Below, piece after piece: positions 8,655 through 17,572 of a stretch of 64,000 nucleotides of DNA; the first letter of the stretch is position 1; each line of letters begins with the position of its first letter. The stretch is from contig LAKY01000055.1 of NCBI GenBank assembly GCA_000987045.1, positions 1 through 64,000 on the forward strand. The letters run 5' to 3'. The stretch comes from Clostridiales bacterium PH28_bin88 (GTDB lineage: Bacteria; Bacillota; PH28-bin88). The notes below the pieces were generated by a model that was not told where the DNA came from, did not search any database, and saw nothing but the letters and a program-made list of their open reading frames with translations. The position numbers and the translations under genes were made by a program.

Positions 8655-10232
8655 TTAATTAATTAAGGTAGGGCTGTATGCCTCCTGCCACAGGTTCAGG
8701 TAGCGGGCTGCCTCGTCCTCCCACCGGCTGTCGTCCCACCCCAGGGCGGGCTGTACCAGGTTGCGCAGGCGTGCCAGGTGCTGCATGCCACCCCCTGCCG
8801 CCAGGATGCCCAGGCGCACCCGGCGCATCAGCAGGTCGTCCAGGTGCACCACCCCCTCGTGCCGTGCCGCCCAGCGCATTTCAGCCCACAGCGTCCCGGT
8901 TCCCGGCACCGCCTCCAGTTCACCTGTTCCGGCCTCCCGGACCAGGGCCGCCGCATCGTCCGGGCTGAAACGGCCCATCAAGCGCCGGCGCCGCGGGCGC
9001 CCTAATTCCCCCGGCAGAGTGGGAACATCTTTTCCGGCAGCGGTTTCCCGCCCGCTACAGGGCGTCCCCGCGGCGGCAGGCAGCCACCCGCGGGCACTGG
9101 CCAGGGTCTCCCGGGCCAGCAGGCCAAAGGTGGTCAACTTGCCTCCGGTCACCGTCACCAGGCCGATATCGACCCAGATCACATGATCCCGCGACTCCTT
9201 GGAGGGGTCTTTCCGCCCGGTATTCACCACCGGTCGCACACCGGAGAAGGTGGAGATCACATCGTTGCCGGAAAGATTAAGGGAGGGAAAGTACCGCTGT
9301 ACCACCTCCAGCAGGTAGCTGCCTTCCCGGGGAGTGATCCGGGGCTCATCGTCCAGCGGGTACTCGTGATCCAGGTCGGTGGTCCCGACCAGGGTAATGT
9401 CCTCCCATGAAAAAACATACACCGCACGGCCGTCCTCGGGGTGGGTGCAACTCACGGCCAGCGGCAGGGGAAACCGCCAGCGCGGAAATGCCAGGTGGCT
9501 GCCCCTCAGGGGCCGCAAGCGCTCCGGTTTTCCCACGTGGGCGCGCACCTTGTCCGCCCATACCCCGGTGGCGTTAATCACCACCTGCCCCATGACCTCC
9601 AGGGTATGGCCCGTCTCCACGTCCCGCACCGCCACGCCCCGCACCCGGCCCGCCCGGTCACGGCACAGTCCCTCCACCCGGGCATAGTTCAGGGCGGTCC
9701 CGCCCAGGCGCACGCCTTCGCGGATGACCCTCAACACCAGGCGAGCGTCATCGGTGCGGGCGTCACGGTACCAGAAACCGCTTTTTAGCCCTTCGGTTTT
9801 CAGCGCCGGGGCCAACCGGACCGCGTCCATGGGCCGGTAACAGCGGCGACTGCGCTTCATGGCGATGAGGTCGTACGTCAACAAGCCGGCCCTTAAAAGG
9901 AGCGGGGCCAGACGGTTTTCCCCGTAAGTGGGAATTAGAAAGCCCACCGGTTCCACCAGCCCGTCGTATTCCCGCAGCAGCTTTTCCCGCTCCCGTACCG
10001 AGTGCCACGTCGTCTTAAGCTGGCCCTGTTTTAGGTACCGCAGGCCGCCGTGGACCAGTTTCCCCGACCGGCTGGAGGTGCCCCACCCGAAATCCCGCTG
10101 TTCCAGCAGCAGGCAGCGCAGACCGGCCCGGCCAGCCTCCCGCAACAGGCCGGCGCCGGTGATGCCGCCCCCGATCACGATCACATCCCAGGGTTTTTTC
10201 AACTTCTCGAAAAGGGCATCTCTGGATTCCAC
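8655..10232 (-). CDS. glpD: FAD-dependent glycerol-3-phosphate dehydrogenase
   Basis: 525 residues. It oxidises sn-glycerol 3-phosphate to dihydroxyacetone phosphate and passes electrons to the membrane quinone pool. The Rossmann FAD motif is VIGGGITGAGLLREAGRAG near residues 18-36, followed by the GlpD signature SSRSGKLVHGGLRYL. A C-terminal helical DAO_C domain is present (from about residue 410). It is 12 bases downstream of the FAD oxidase gene and upstream of the FGGY kinase, so the three form one operon. A GlpD beside a kinase would normally mean glycerol catabolism. The extra oxidase suggests a related but different substrate. Confidence 0.9.
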   Translation of the reverse strand: MESRDALFEKLKKPWDVIVIGGGITGAGLLREAGRAGLRCLLLEQRDFGWGTSSRSGKLVHGGLRYLKQGQLKTTWHSVREREKLLREYDGLVEPVGFLIPTYGENRLAPLLLRAGLLTYDLIAMKRSRRCYRPMDAVRLAPALKTEGLKSGFWYRDARTDDARLVLRVIREGVRLGGTALNYARVEGLCRDRAGRVRGVAVRDVETGHTLEVMGQVVINATGVWADKVRAHVGKPERLRPLRGSHLAFPRWRFPLPLAVSCTHPEDGRAVYVFSWEDITLVGTTDLDHEYPLDDEPRITPREGSYLLEVVQRYFPSLNLSGNDVISTFSGVRPVVNTGRKDPSKESRDHVIWVDIGLVTVTGGKLTTFGLLARETLASARGWLPAAAGTPCSGRETAAGKDVPTLPGELGRPRRRRLMGRFSPDDAAALVREAGTGELEAVPGTGTLWAEMRWAARHEGVVHLDDLLMRRVRLGILAAGGGMQHLARLRNLVQPALGWDDSRWEDEAARYLNLWQEAYSPTLIN

Positions 10233-10244
10233 ACCGCCACCCCC

Positions 10245-11837
10245 TTACCGCAGCAGCTTGCCGGGGTTCATCATTCCCCCGGGATCCAGCGTACGGCACA
10301 GCGAACGGATCATCTCCATGCCCAGGGGTCCCTTTTCCGTCTCCAGGTAGGAGAGGTGGTCCACCCCCACCCCGTGCTGGTGGCTGATGGTGCCCCCGCG
10401 GCGCACGATGGCCTCGCTGGCCGCCCCTTTCAGCACCCGCCAGCGACGCAGCGTCTCGCCGTGATCAGGCGCCACGCGGAAGAGGTAAGTGGTGTAAATG
10501 CTGGACCCGTGCGGGTAAACGTGGGAAAGGTGAGTAAAGGCGTGCACCTTCTCCCCTCTTTCCCCTAAGCCGTTCCGCAGAGCGCCCTCCACGGCCTCCA
10601 CCGTCTCGGGCAGTCGGTTCCACGTGGTGGCGGTCTCCAGGGTATCCACCGCGTAACCCGCCTCCCACAGGGTGTTTCTCAGGTAGGGAATCCGGAAGCG
10701 GTGCTTGTACCATTCCCAGCCCGGCCTGGACCCGACGGCCACCCCCCGGTGCTGCTTGACAACCTCCAGTGCCCGCCGCAAAACCCAGCGCACCTTTTTC
10801 CTGCTGCCGGCAGCCCCGTAAAGGAGCATGCACATGCCTTCCCCCACGCCGCGGAAGGCCAACCATCTTTTCAAGAGGTTGATGGCCCTGCTTTCCCCCG
10901 CCAGGGCCAGGTTGGTAACGGTCTCCCGTGCCAGGCTAAGCCGCACCATCACCAGGGGCAGCGAAGCCTGGGCCAGTTCCCGGACCGCCGCTATCCCCTG
11001 GTCCTCACCGGGAAAAAAGGCGGCATGGACGCTTTCTTCTTCCGGCAGGGGAGTCACCCGGACCGTGGCATGGGTGATAATCCCGAACCTCCCTTCAGAA
11101 CCCAGGACAAACTCCCGCAGGTCCGGGCCGGCAGCCGATGCGGGAAAACAAGGCAGTTCCATTCCGCCTGCCGGGGTTTCCATCGTTCCGCCCACAAAAA
11201 GCCGCTCAATCCTCCCATATCCCATGGAGAATTGTCCCGACGAGCGGGTGGCCACCCACCCACCCAGGGTGGAGAACTCAAAAGACTGGGGATAGTGGCC
11301 CAGCGTGAAACCCACCGCCATCAGCGCCGCTTCCAGGTCCGGCCCCCTTACCCCGGCTTGAAAGGTGGCGAGACCATCCTTCCCATCCATATGCACCAAC
11401 CCGTTCATCCGGCCCATGTCCACCGTGAGAACCGGCTGGTCCCCGGAGGGAACGCTCAAGTGCCCCACCACGCTGGTGCCCCCGCCGTAGGGAATCACTT
11501 GCGCGCCGGTGCTGCCGGCGTAGTCCAGGATCTCCCGCACGTCCTCCCCGGTCAGGGGATAGGCTACGCCGTCCGGGTAGGCCGGCACTGTACCGCTTCT
11601 CAGTGCCACCCAGTCGGGGAAGCTCTGCCCGGCAGAGTGACGCAGTCTCTCCACCGGGCTGGTGCTCACCAGCGGGTGCCCTGGCAGGCGGGAAGAAGGC
11701 ACCCTGGACACCGCTTCCTCCAGGGATGCGTCCCGCACCTGAACACCAGGGCCCAGTAGGTCTTGCAGAAACGCCCCGGCCGGATTGGGCAAGGGAAAAT
11801 CAACGGTCTCCTCACCCCAGCCGTTCCATCGCCTCAT
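10245..11837 (-). CDS. FAD-linked oxidase, alkyl-DHAP synthase-like
   Basis: 530 residues. The VAO/PCMH-type FAD-binding domain (about 80-280, with PYGGGTSVVGHL and a region from TLGGWVATRSSGQ) is followed by a C-terminal cap ending SHQHGVGVDHLSYLE and LDPGGMMNPGKLL. That ending is typical of alkyldihydroxyacetonephosphate synthases and D-2-hydroxyacid dehydrogenases. It is the first gene of the operon with glpD and the FGGY kinase. E. coli has a comparable pairing of YgcU-type oxidase and YgcE-type kinase. The reaction is not known; candidates are oxidation of a hydroxyacid or of a glycerol ether phosphate. Confidence 0.82.
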   Translation of the reverse strand: MRRWNGWGEETVDFPLPNPAGAFLQDLLGPGVQVRDASLEEAVSRVPSSRLPGHPLVSTSPVERLRHSAGQSFPDWVALRSGTVPAYPDGVAYPLTGEDVREILDYAGSTGAQVIPYGGGTSVVGHLSVPSGDQPVLTVDMGRMNGLVHMDGKDGLATFQAGVRGPDLEAALMAVGFTLGHYPQSFEFSTLGGWVATRSSGQFSMGYGRIERLFVGGTMETPAGGMELPCFPASAAGPDLREFVLGSEGRFGIITHATVRVTPLPEEESVHAAFFPGEDQGIAAVRELAQASLPLVMVRLSLARETVTNLALAGESRAINLLKRWLAFRGVGEGMCMLLYGAAGSRKKVRWVLRRALEVVKQHRGVAVGSRPGWEWYKHRFRIPYLRNTLWEAGYAVDTLETATTWNRLPETVEAVEGALRNGLGERGEKVHAFTHLSHVYPHGSSIYTTYLFRVAPDHGETLRRWRVLKGAASEAIVRRGGTISHQHGVGVDHLSYLETEKGPLGMEMIRSLCRTLDPGGMMNPGKLLR

Positions 11838-12155
11838 TTTACCTCCCCCAGTACATTTGCATCTTGCCGCCGGTCCGGTTAAGCGGGCGGCGTCTCATCA
11901 GGCGGTCCGCTTTTCCATAGGGCAAGGCTTTGTGTTCACTGTAAATTTTTTCTCTTTTCCATGACTCCATTATAGCTTAATTTTATAAGACTTTGTGTCT
12001 TAATCTCTGGGTCCATTATAAGTATGAGTGTCAATTTGAAAATATTATTTTTGCAAAGCCCTTGCAGGCCTGCAATTGATTTATCAAGGGTTTGTGTTAA
12101 ACTGTTATTAGTTGTTATCCCGGTTAATATCAGGTAAACTACGGAGGTGGAGTCT
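11838..12155. other. divergent intergenic promoter region
   Basis: The 318 bases separate the minus-strand oxidase operon from the plus-strand EEP gene. The half towards 11950-12130 is AT-rich, with two TATAAT hexamers reading on the minus strand near 11971-11976 and 12014-12019. I could not pair either with a convincing -35. No ORF or repeat stands out. Confidence 0.5.
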
Positions 12156-14060
12156 ATGCCTACACCGGAGCTGAGCCGGTCTCCCCTTGGAAATCGAAGA
12201 GCGGCCACCGTGCTGCCAGCCGCCTTACCCCTTCTGGCTGCCGGGACGCTGGGGATTTGGCTGGGCGTGCATTCCTTCAGATCCCTGATCGCCATGGTGG
12301 TCTGGAATGTGGCCGAAGACTTGCCGGCCAGCCAAATGGGCCTCATCGCCCTTTCCGTCTACTCACTGGGCCTGGCGGCCTGGATCCCCACCCGTTTCTT
12401 GGGCGGCCCGCGGCCGGTATGGCGCTTCGGCCTTCTTCTCGCCATATTGACCGTTGCCCGCCAGGCGCTGCCGGGAGAGGTTTTAAGTCCTGTGTTCTCC
12501 TTCGCCACAGGAATCATGTGGCTGTGGTGGCTCCCGGCGTTCTGGAAGGAACTGGCCCTTCGGCGAGCCATCCAGCTTGCCGTCCCCTCGGTATTGATGG
12601 GCCTGGCGCTGCAGATCGCCGGGCAGGCGGCCATGCACGGGCTGGATCTCAACATGCTGCGGGGAGTATGGTCGATTTTAGGATCGGCCGTGCTGGCCGG
12701 CGCCTTTGCCGGGGCGATCCGGTGGGCTGGTAAGAGCGGAGCACCGCCTCAACCGGTAGCCGGAGGGGAAGCGGGGGCTGCTTGGGGCGCCCTTGCGCTG
12801 GGGCCCTTTCTCTTTATTCAGTTGACCCTTCTGGCTAACCTGGGGCGTGTGGAAACGATTAGCGGCTGGGGAACCACGGGGGCGGCGGCCACGATACTGC
12901 TGTCGCTGCTGGCAGGTCTGGCCGGGCTGGCCTGGCGCCCTTCCCGCCCGGTTCGTGTAGTGCTGGGGGCTTTGGTGGTGATCCTGCTGGCGCCTGGTCT
13001 CCTGCCGTCCTGGTTAGCCACCTGGGCGCTTGTTCCAGTGCAGGGCGTCCTGGCCCTGGAACTGGCTGCCGCCTTTTCGCCGGCAGGCAGCCGTGCCCGC
13101 GGGCGAATCTACAGTGCCAACTCGACCGGGGCGCTCCTGCTCTTCATATTGATGTTTGTCTACTATTCACGGTACGGCTGGCCCCTCATGTGGCCGGTGA
13201 CAGCAGCCCTGGTGGCGCTTGCGGGCCTCCGGCCGGAGTCTCCCGCCGCGTTCAGGCACTGGCGATCCGCCATACCGGTGGTCATCGTGGCGGTCGTTGG
13301 CCTCGGTATGAGCCTGGTGCCCTATTCCCGGGCGTTCCCGGCCGGTGGCCCCGCTCCGGCTGAACTGAAGGTGTTTAACTACAACATCCACAATGGATTC
13401 GATACCTGGAGCGCTCCCGCCATCCAGGGAATTGCCGGCGCCATTGAATCGGCCGGCGCAGACCTCGTCTCCCTGCAGGAGGTTAACAGGGGGTGGAACC
13501 TCAGCGGGGGTGTGGACCTGGTTGCGTACCTGCGCTGGCGCTTCCCCGGTTATTACGTCATCTACGGGCCGATGAACGGCGACCTGTGGGGAAACGTGAT
13601 CATGAGCCGGTACCCGGTAGGGGAATGGGGAAGCGAGCACTTTACCCTGGGCAAGAGCGACTTCCCGCGGGGCTTTACCTGGGCTAAAATTCCCACCAGC
13701 GCCGGTGAACTGTTATTCGTGACCACCCACTTTTCGGCCTATGAGGGATACGATGAGGACCGCATCTCCCAGTCTACGGAACTGTTGAGTTTCTGGCAGA
13801 ACCGGCCCCGGTCCGTCATTGCGGGAGACTTCAACGCCCGGCCGGGGGATGCGGCCATAAAAAAGCTGGTGGCAGGAGGGTTAAAGGACGTCCCGGCCGA
13901 ACACGGCCTGGGGGAAACGTTCACCTATTCCGCCGCGGCCCCGTACCAGAGGATTGATTATATCTTCAGCAGTCCGGATGTTGCCTCTGTATCCGCGCAA
14001 ATTCCCCGGACTACAAACTCCGATCACCTGCCGGTGGCGGCTACCGTTACCCTGCGTTAA
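12156..14060 (+). CDS. multi-span membrane protein fused to EEP phosphodiesterase domain
   Basis: 634 residues in two parts. Residues about 12-395 contain roughly a dozen hydrophobic spans with no motif I recognise. Residues about 400-632 form an endonuclease/exonuclease/phosphatase domain with the metal and catalytic motifs NYNIHNG, LQEVN, GDFNARPGD, RIDYIF and SDHLPV. The EEP fold hydrolyses phosphodiesters (nucleic acids, inositol lipids, sphingomyelin). Attachment to a membrane bundle suggests a lipid-linked or envelope substrate; the eukaryotic Cwh43 has a similar order. The ATG at 12156 is preferred over the GTG at 12147 because GGAGG lies 8 bases before it. A strong terminator follows the gene. 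Confidence 0.8.
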   Translation: MPTPELSRSPLGNRRAATVLPAALPLLAAGTLGIWLGVHSFRSLIAMVVWNVAEDLPASQMGLIALSVYSLGLAAWIPTRFLGGPRPVWRFGLLLAILTVARQALPGEVLSPVFSFATGIMWLWWLPAFWKELALRRAIQLAVPSVLMGLALQIAGQAAMHGLDLNMLRGVWSILGSAVLAGAFAGAIRWAGKSGAPPQPVAGGEAGAAWGALALGPFLFIQLTLLANLGRVETISGWGTTGAAATILLSLLAGLAGLAWRPSRPVRVVLGALVVILLAPGLLPSWLATWALVPVQGVLALELAAAFSPAGSRARGRIYSANSTGALLLFILMFVYYSRYGWPLMWPVTAALVALAGLRPESPAAFRHWRSAIPVVIVAVVGLGMSLVPYSRAFPAGGPAPAELKVFNYNIHNGFDTWSAPAIQGIAGAIESAGADLVSLQEVNRGWNLSGGVDLVAYLRWRFPGYYVIYGPMNGDLWGNVIMSRYPVGEWGSEHFTLGKSDFPRGFTWAKIPTSAGELLFVTTHFSAYEGYDEDRISQSTELLSFWQNRPRSVIAGDFNARPGDAAIKKLVAGGLKDVPAEHGLGETFTYSAAAPYQRIDYIFSSPDVASVSAQIPRTTNSDHLPVAATVTLR

Positions 14061-14110
14061 CGTATGCTGTTAAGCCCAGTATTTCAGTTCAGTCCAATCC
14101 ACGCTAAGAT

Positions 14111-14149
14111 AAGTCCCCTTCCGCCACCTGGCGGGAGGGGACTTTTTTT
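14111..14149 (+). terminator. strong intrinsic terminator after EEP gene
   Basis: AAGTCCCCTTCCGCC pairs with GCGGGAGGGGACTT across a short loop (one base bulged) and is followed directly by seven T residues. Confidence 0.92.
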
Positions 14150-14243
14150 CACCATCGTACTATCCGGAAAAAATCGGTTGGCGGCTTGAAGATCGGGTTT
14201 CCTTCCCGGCGCGAGTCTCTCGGTAACCAAGGAAGGCGTCTAT

Positions 14244-14273
14244 ACAGGTCTTCTCTGCGAGACCTGTTTTCTT
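14244..14273 (+). terminator. second hairpin with T-run between convergent genes
   Basis: ACAGGTCT-tctctgcg-AGACCTGT is followed by TTTCTT on the plus strand. It abuts the stop of the minus-strand membrane-protein gene, so it may serve both convergent transcripts. Confidence 0.5.
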
Positions 14274-14499
14274 AGAAGAATTTGAAGATCTTGGGGCCTT
14301 TTTCCAGTGTTTCGAAGAGGCTGGCCAGGGGACCGTCCGCCAGGCTGGCAATCAAGCCTGCCAGGGCAAACAGGAAAGCCGCCCCGAAAAGGGTGCGGGC
14401 GGTAGAACTCAGCTTAAAGCGGTGCAAGAACTTTAACAGGTAATTGGTAGGGATCAGACAAAGCAAAAACAAGATGATCAGTACTGCCCACCGTGACAA
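14272..14499 (-). CDS. small two-span membrane protein, unknown
   Basis: About 75 residues with two hydrophobic segments (near 4-18 and 39-55 from the chosen start) and a basic loop between them (LHRFKLSSTARTL). No family is recognised. The open frame reaches an ATG at 14514, but GGGAGGG lies after that ATG. A TTG at 14499, six bases past GGGAGGG, is the better start. The gene stands alone, convergent with the EEP gene. It could be a chance frame, but the hydrophobic pattern and the ribosome site favour a real gene. Confidence 0.5.
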   Translation of the reverse strand: MSRWAVLIILFLLCLIPTNYLLKFLHRFKLSSTARTLFGAAFLFALAGLIASLADGPLASLFETLEKGPKIFKFF

Positions 14500-14514
14500 T
14501 ATCATCCCTCCCAT

Positions 14515-14830
14515 GACTTATCGAATGAACCGAGGGTATTTATATTGTAACCTGTGTTCAATAGTTTAGCCTAGCATGAATTTAATGACAAGCAAAGAAC
14601 ACCCCCTTACCGTAAGCACACCCGCTGAAGTAATCAAGGTCCTGGAGGCCGTGTTATCAGTTCGATAGCCGGGGAATGTCCTTCGAAGGCTTCATTTTTG
14701 CCAGAGGACCGGGCGGGGAGAAAAAGAAGTCCTGTTCCGAATCGAACAGGTAGAACCTCTTTTGTAACGCGAAAAGGTCTCACCCGTAGTTAGACCCGCC
14801 TCAAGTACGATGCGGGTCTTGCTATTAAAG
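14515..14830. other. non-coding stretch with two hairpins
   Basis: No gene is seen. Two clean hairpins occur: CCTGTTC-cgaatc-GAACAGG at 14731-14750 and AGACCCGC-(12 bases)-GCGGGTCT at 14792-14819. Neither is followed by a T-run. They lie downstream (minus strand) of the small RNA candidate at 14831-14899 and could be parts of a longer transcript. Confidence 0.5.
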
Positions 14831-14899
14831 AAAAAAGCAACAACTGATCCCGGCCTCTAGGGCTCTGTCCCCTTGCGGGGTGGCAATCAGTGCTGCTCT
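14831..14899 (-). ncRNA. candidate small structured RNA
   Basis: On the minus strand a TATAAT at 14911-14906 precedes a self-contained fold of about 69 bases. The outer stem is GCAGCACTGAT with ATCAGTTGTTGC (one bulge), ending in TTTTTT as an intrinsic terminator. Inside is CCCC-GCAA-GGGG, a stem capped by a GNRA tetraloop (14880-14869), and a possible second hairpin GCC-ctaga-GGC. No ORF fits. I could not match it to a known riboswitch or RNA family from memory. It may be a stand-alone sRNA or an aptamer-terminator. The promoter and terminator support transcription; the function is unknown. Confidence 0.5.
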
Positions 14900-14905
14900 G
14901 GGACA

Positions 14906-14935
14906 ATTATAGCACATAATTCTTACTTCGGGAAC
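14906..14935 (-). promoter_or_regulatory. putative promoter of the small RNA
   Basis: The minus strand has a perfect TATAAT at 14911-14906. The -35 region is weak (TTCCCG at about 17 bases), so the call rests on the -10 and the terminated RNA fold that follows it. Confidence 0.4.
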
Positions 14936-14994
14936 ACGTCATATATCCCCGGGGCTAGGAAATCGATACCACTCCCCGGCTACCCATTCTCTCA

Positions 14995-15585
14995 CTAGGC
15001 TAAGGCCAGGCCGGCCTGAAAGGCTTTCCGGTTGCTCTCCAGGGTTTGGGGTTTGACTACCCGGGCCAGGGCCTCCATCCACACCTCGGGTTCGATGTCC
15101 AGATGGCGGGCTAGAATGCCTAATAGCACCATATTCACACCCCGGGGGTTATCGTAAGACAGGGCGATGTCCAGGGCTTTGACCACGGTAGCGTTGGGAA
15201 CAGCCTGCCGGATCCGGTCCAGGACATCCGCCGGGTACTCCGCCGCCCCGGTGATCACAGGCAGCGGGTCGATAGACTGGTCGTTGACGATGAGTTTGCC
15301 CTCCGGGGCCAGGTAAGGCAGCCAGCGCAGTGCCTCCAGTTTCTCAAATGCCACCACCGCGCCGGCGGTGCCCCGGGCGATTACAGGGGAGTACACCCTG
15401 GGGCCGATGCGGACTTGAGTCACCACGCTTCCACCCCGCTGGGACATGCCGTGGATTTCCGACACCTTTACGTCCAGGTCCAATTGCAGGGCCACCTGGG
15501 CCAGGAGTTTCCCCGCCAGCACGGTCCCCTGGCCTCCCACGCCCACCAGAAGGATATTGGTCACTTGATTACGCACGCTATTCAC
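14995..15585 (-). CDS. iorB: indolepyruvate ferredoxin oxidoreductase, beta subunit
   Basis: 196 residues of the pyruvate:ferredoxin oxidoreductase gamma-type domain, with the signature NILLVGVGGQGTVLAGKLL near the start and EIHGMSQRGGSVVTQVRIG. With IorA it forms the cytosolic enzyme that decarboxylates aryl-pyruvates from aromatic amino acids to aryl-acetyl-CoA and reduces ferredoxin. Its start overlaps the end of iorA by 8 bases, so the two are translated together. The phenylacetate-CoA ligase upstream uses the same product pool. Confidence 0.95.
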   Translation of the reverse strand: MNSVRNQVTNILLVGVGGQGTVLAGKLLAQVALQLDLDVKVSEIHGMSQRGGSVVTQVRIGPRVYSPVIARGTAGAVVAFEKLEALRWLPYLAPEGKLIVNDQSIDPLPVITGAAEYPADVLDRIRQAVPNATVVKALDIALSYDNPRGVNMVLLGILARHLDIEPEVWMEALARVVKPQTLESNRKAFQAGLALA

Positions 15586-17329
15586 CCGCCTTTACGATGG
15601 CGCTCTGCCGGCACATCTGGGCGCACAACCCGCAGCCGGTACACAGGGTTATGTCAACCACCGGGGCTTCTCCCTTACGGTACACCAGGGCCGGGCAGCC
15701 GATGCGCCGGCAGCGGCCACACTGGTTGCACTGCTCTGCCATTACGGTATACGGAGGATCGTTTTCCTTTAACAAAAGGACACAGGGCCGCCGGGTGATG
15801 ACGACGGAAGGCTCATCCGCAGCCAGCTCTCCGGTAATGGCGGCTTCTACCGCCGCCATGTCGTAGGCGTCCACCACCTGCACCCGTTTCACTCCCAGGG
15901 CCCGGACCAGCGCCTCCAGGTCCACCTGGTGCGTGGGCTCCTGCTTGACGGTCTTGCCGGTACCGGGATGCTGCTGGTGGCCGGTCATGGCGGTGATGCC
16001 GTTATCCAGGATCAGCACGGTGGTGGCTCCCTGGTTGTAGACCACGTCCATCAGCCCGGTGATCCCGGAGTGCATGAAGGTGGAGTCCCCGATTACCGCC
16101 ACCATTTTTTGAGCGAACTCTCTCCCCCGGGCCTTTTCCATCCCCAGAGCGGCGCCGATGCCGGCCCCCATGCAGATGCAGGTATCCATGGCGCTTAAGG
16201 GGGGCAGGGCGCCCAGGGTGTAACAGCCAATATCCCCTGTCACCACCAGGTTTTTCTTTTTCAGTACATAGAAGACCCCGCGGTGGGGGCACCCGGGACA
16301 CAGCATGGGCGGCCGGGCGGGAACCTCCCCGGTCACCGTCGCGGTTGCGGCAATCTCTTCTCCAGCCGGGGCTGCGCCCAGTTTTTCCGCCACCAGCTCG
16401 GGGCTGAACTCGCCCAACCGGGGGAAGATCTCCTTACCCTTGACCGGGATCCCCCAGGCCAAGAGCTGTTCTTCCAGGAAGGGCTCCAGTTCTTCCACGA
16501 TGATGACTTCCTCCACCTGGCGGGCAAAGCCGGTAATCAGTTGTTCGGGAAGGGGGAAGGTCATCCCGAGCTTCAAGACCGAAGCCTCAGGGGCCGCCTC
16601 CCGCACGTACTGGTAACAGGCCCCGCTGGTGATGATCCCGACTTTCCTGTCCTTACCCCAAAGAATGGTATTCAGCGGCAGGGTCTCGGCAAAGGCGGCC
16701 AGGTCGATCAGCCGCTGTTCCACCACCGGGTGACGCCCCCGGGCATGGCCGGGGAGCATCACGAACTTGGCCGCGTTCTTTACATACTCCTTTAGGGGTA
16801 CTTCAGCCCGCTCGCCCAGTGTTACTACCGACTGGCCGTGGGCCACCCGGGTGGTCATCCGGAGCATGACAGGGGTATCGAAGGTCTCGCTGATCTTAAA
16901 AGCCTGGATCATGAAGTCCCTGGCTTCCTGGCTGTCGCTGGGCTCCAGCACCGGCAGCTTGGCAAACTTGGCGTAGTAGCGGTTGTCCTGCTCGTTCTGG
17001 GAACTGTGCATGCCGGGGTCGTCGGCGCTGACCAGCACCAGACCCCCGTTTACCCCGGTATAGGAGAGGGTAAACAGGGGGTCGGCGGCCACATTGACGC
17101 CTACGTGTTTCATGGCCACCAGCACCCGCGCCCCCCCGATGGCGGCGCCCAGGCCCACCTCCAGGGCTACTTTCTCGTTGGGTGCCCACTCGGAGTAGAC
17201 TTCCGGGTAGCGGGCCATGTTCTCAATGATCTCGGTGCTGGGGGTACCGGGATAGGCAGCCGCCACCGTTACACCGGCCTCCCAAGCCCCGCGGGCCAGG
17301 GCTTCATTTCCTGACAGGATGGCTTTCAT
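15578..17329 (-). CDS. iorA: indolepyruvate ferredoxin oxidoreductase, alpha subunit
   Basis: 583 residues. The N-terminal pyrimidine-binding part starts LSGNEALARGAWEAGV. The thiamine-pyrophosphate-binding part contains GDIGCYTLGALPP and GDSTFMHSG. At the C-terminus are two ferredoxin-type 4Fe-4S clusters, CNQCGRCRRIGCPA and CTGCGLCAQMC. The frame extends to 17428, but the ATG at 17329 has AAAGGAG before it and matches the family start. It is co-transcribed with iorB. It converts indole-, phenyl- and hydroxyphenyl-pyruvate to the acyl-CoA with release of CO2 and reduced ferredoxin. Confidence 0.96.
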   Translation of the reverse strand: MKAILSGNEALARGAWEAGVTVAAAYPGTPSTEIIENMARYPEVYSEWAPNEKVALEVGLGAAIGGARVLVAMKHVGVNVAADPLFTLSYTGVNGGLVLVSADDPGMHSSQNEQDNRYYAKFAKLPVLEPSDSQEARDFMIQAFKISETFDTPVMLRMTTRVAHGQSVVTLGERAEVPLKEYVKNAAKFVMLPGHARGRHPVVEQRLIDLAAFAETLPLNTILWGKDRKVGIITSGACYQYVREAAPEASVLKLGMTFPLPEQLITGFARQVEEVIIVEELEPFLEEQLLAWGIPVKGKEIFPRLGEFSPELVAEKLGAAPAGEEIAATATVTGEVPARPPMLCPGCPHRGVFYVLKKKNLVVTGDIGCYTLGALPPLSAMDTCICMGAGIGAALGMEKARGREFAQKMVAVIGDSTFMHSGITGLMDVVYNQGATTVLILDNGITAMTGHQQHPGTGKTVKQEPTHQVDLEALVRALGVKRVQVVDAYDMAAVEAAITGELAADEPSVVITRRPCVLLLKENDPPYTVMAEQCNQCGRCRRIGCPALVYRKGEAPVVDITLCTGCGLCAQMCRQSAIVKAGE

Positions 17330-17528
17330 TGTCTTCTCCTTTCCATGAGCGCTGTGATAACCTTCGATTTTTGCCTGACTCTTTTGCTTCCTGTTCCTGA
17401 CAGCGCTTGATGTAATTCCGGTAAACAAAATGGAGCGATTATCAACAACTTTAAACGCTGTAATAAGTTCATCCCTGGAATGATTTTATCATAATTGTTC
17501 AGCGCCGTCAGCAACGAATCAACACAAG

Positions 17529-17560
17529 CACCAGGCCGGGGATCCAATCCCGGCCTGGTG
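17529..17560. terminator. strong hairpin after paaK
   Basis: CACCAGGCCGGG pairs perfectly with CCCGGCCTGGTG over an 8-base loop, 12 bases past the paaK stop. The following minus-strand bases are only partly T-rich, so it is terminator-like rather than a textbook terminator. Confidence 0.55.
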
Positions 17561-17572
17561 TGAACATATCTA

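Noticed and set aside
10701-11759. Plus-strand frame of 352 codons opposite the FAD oxidase
   Set aside because: Antisense shadow of a well-supported FAD-linked oxidase.
14640-14760. Possible tRNA (GTTCGA- and GAATCGAAC-like strings)
   Set aside because: No cloverleaf could be formed and no acceptor stem is present.
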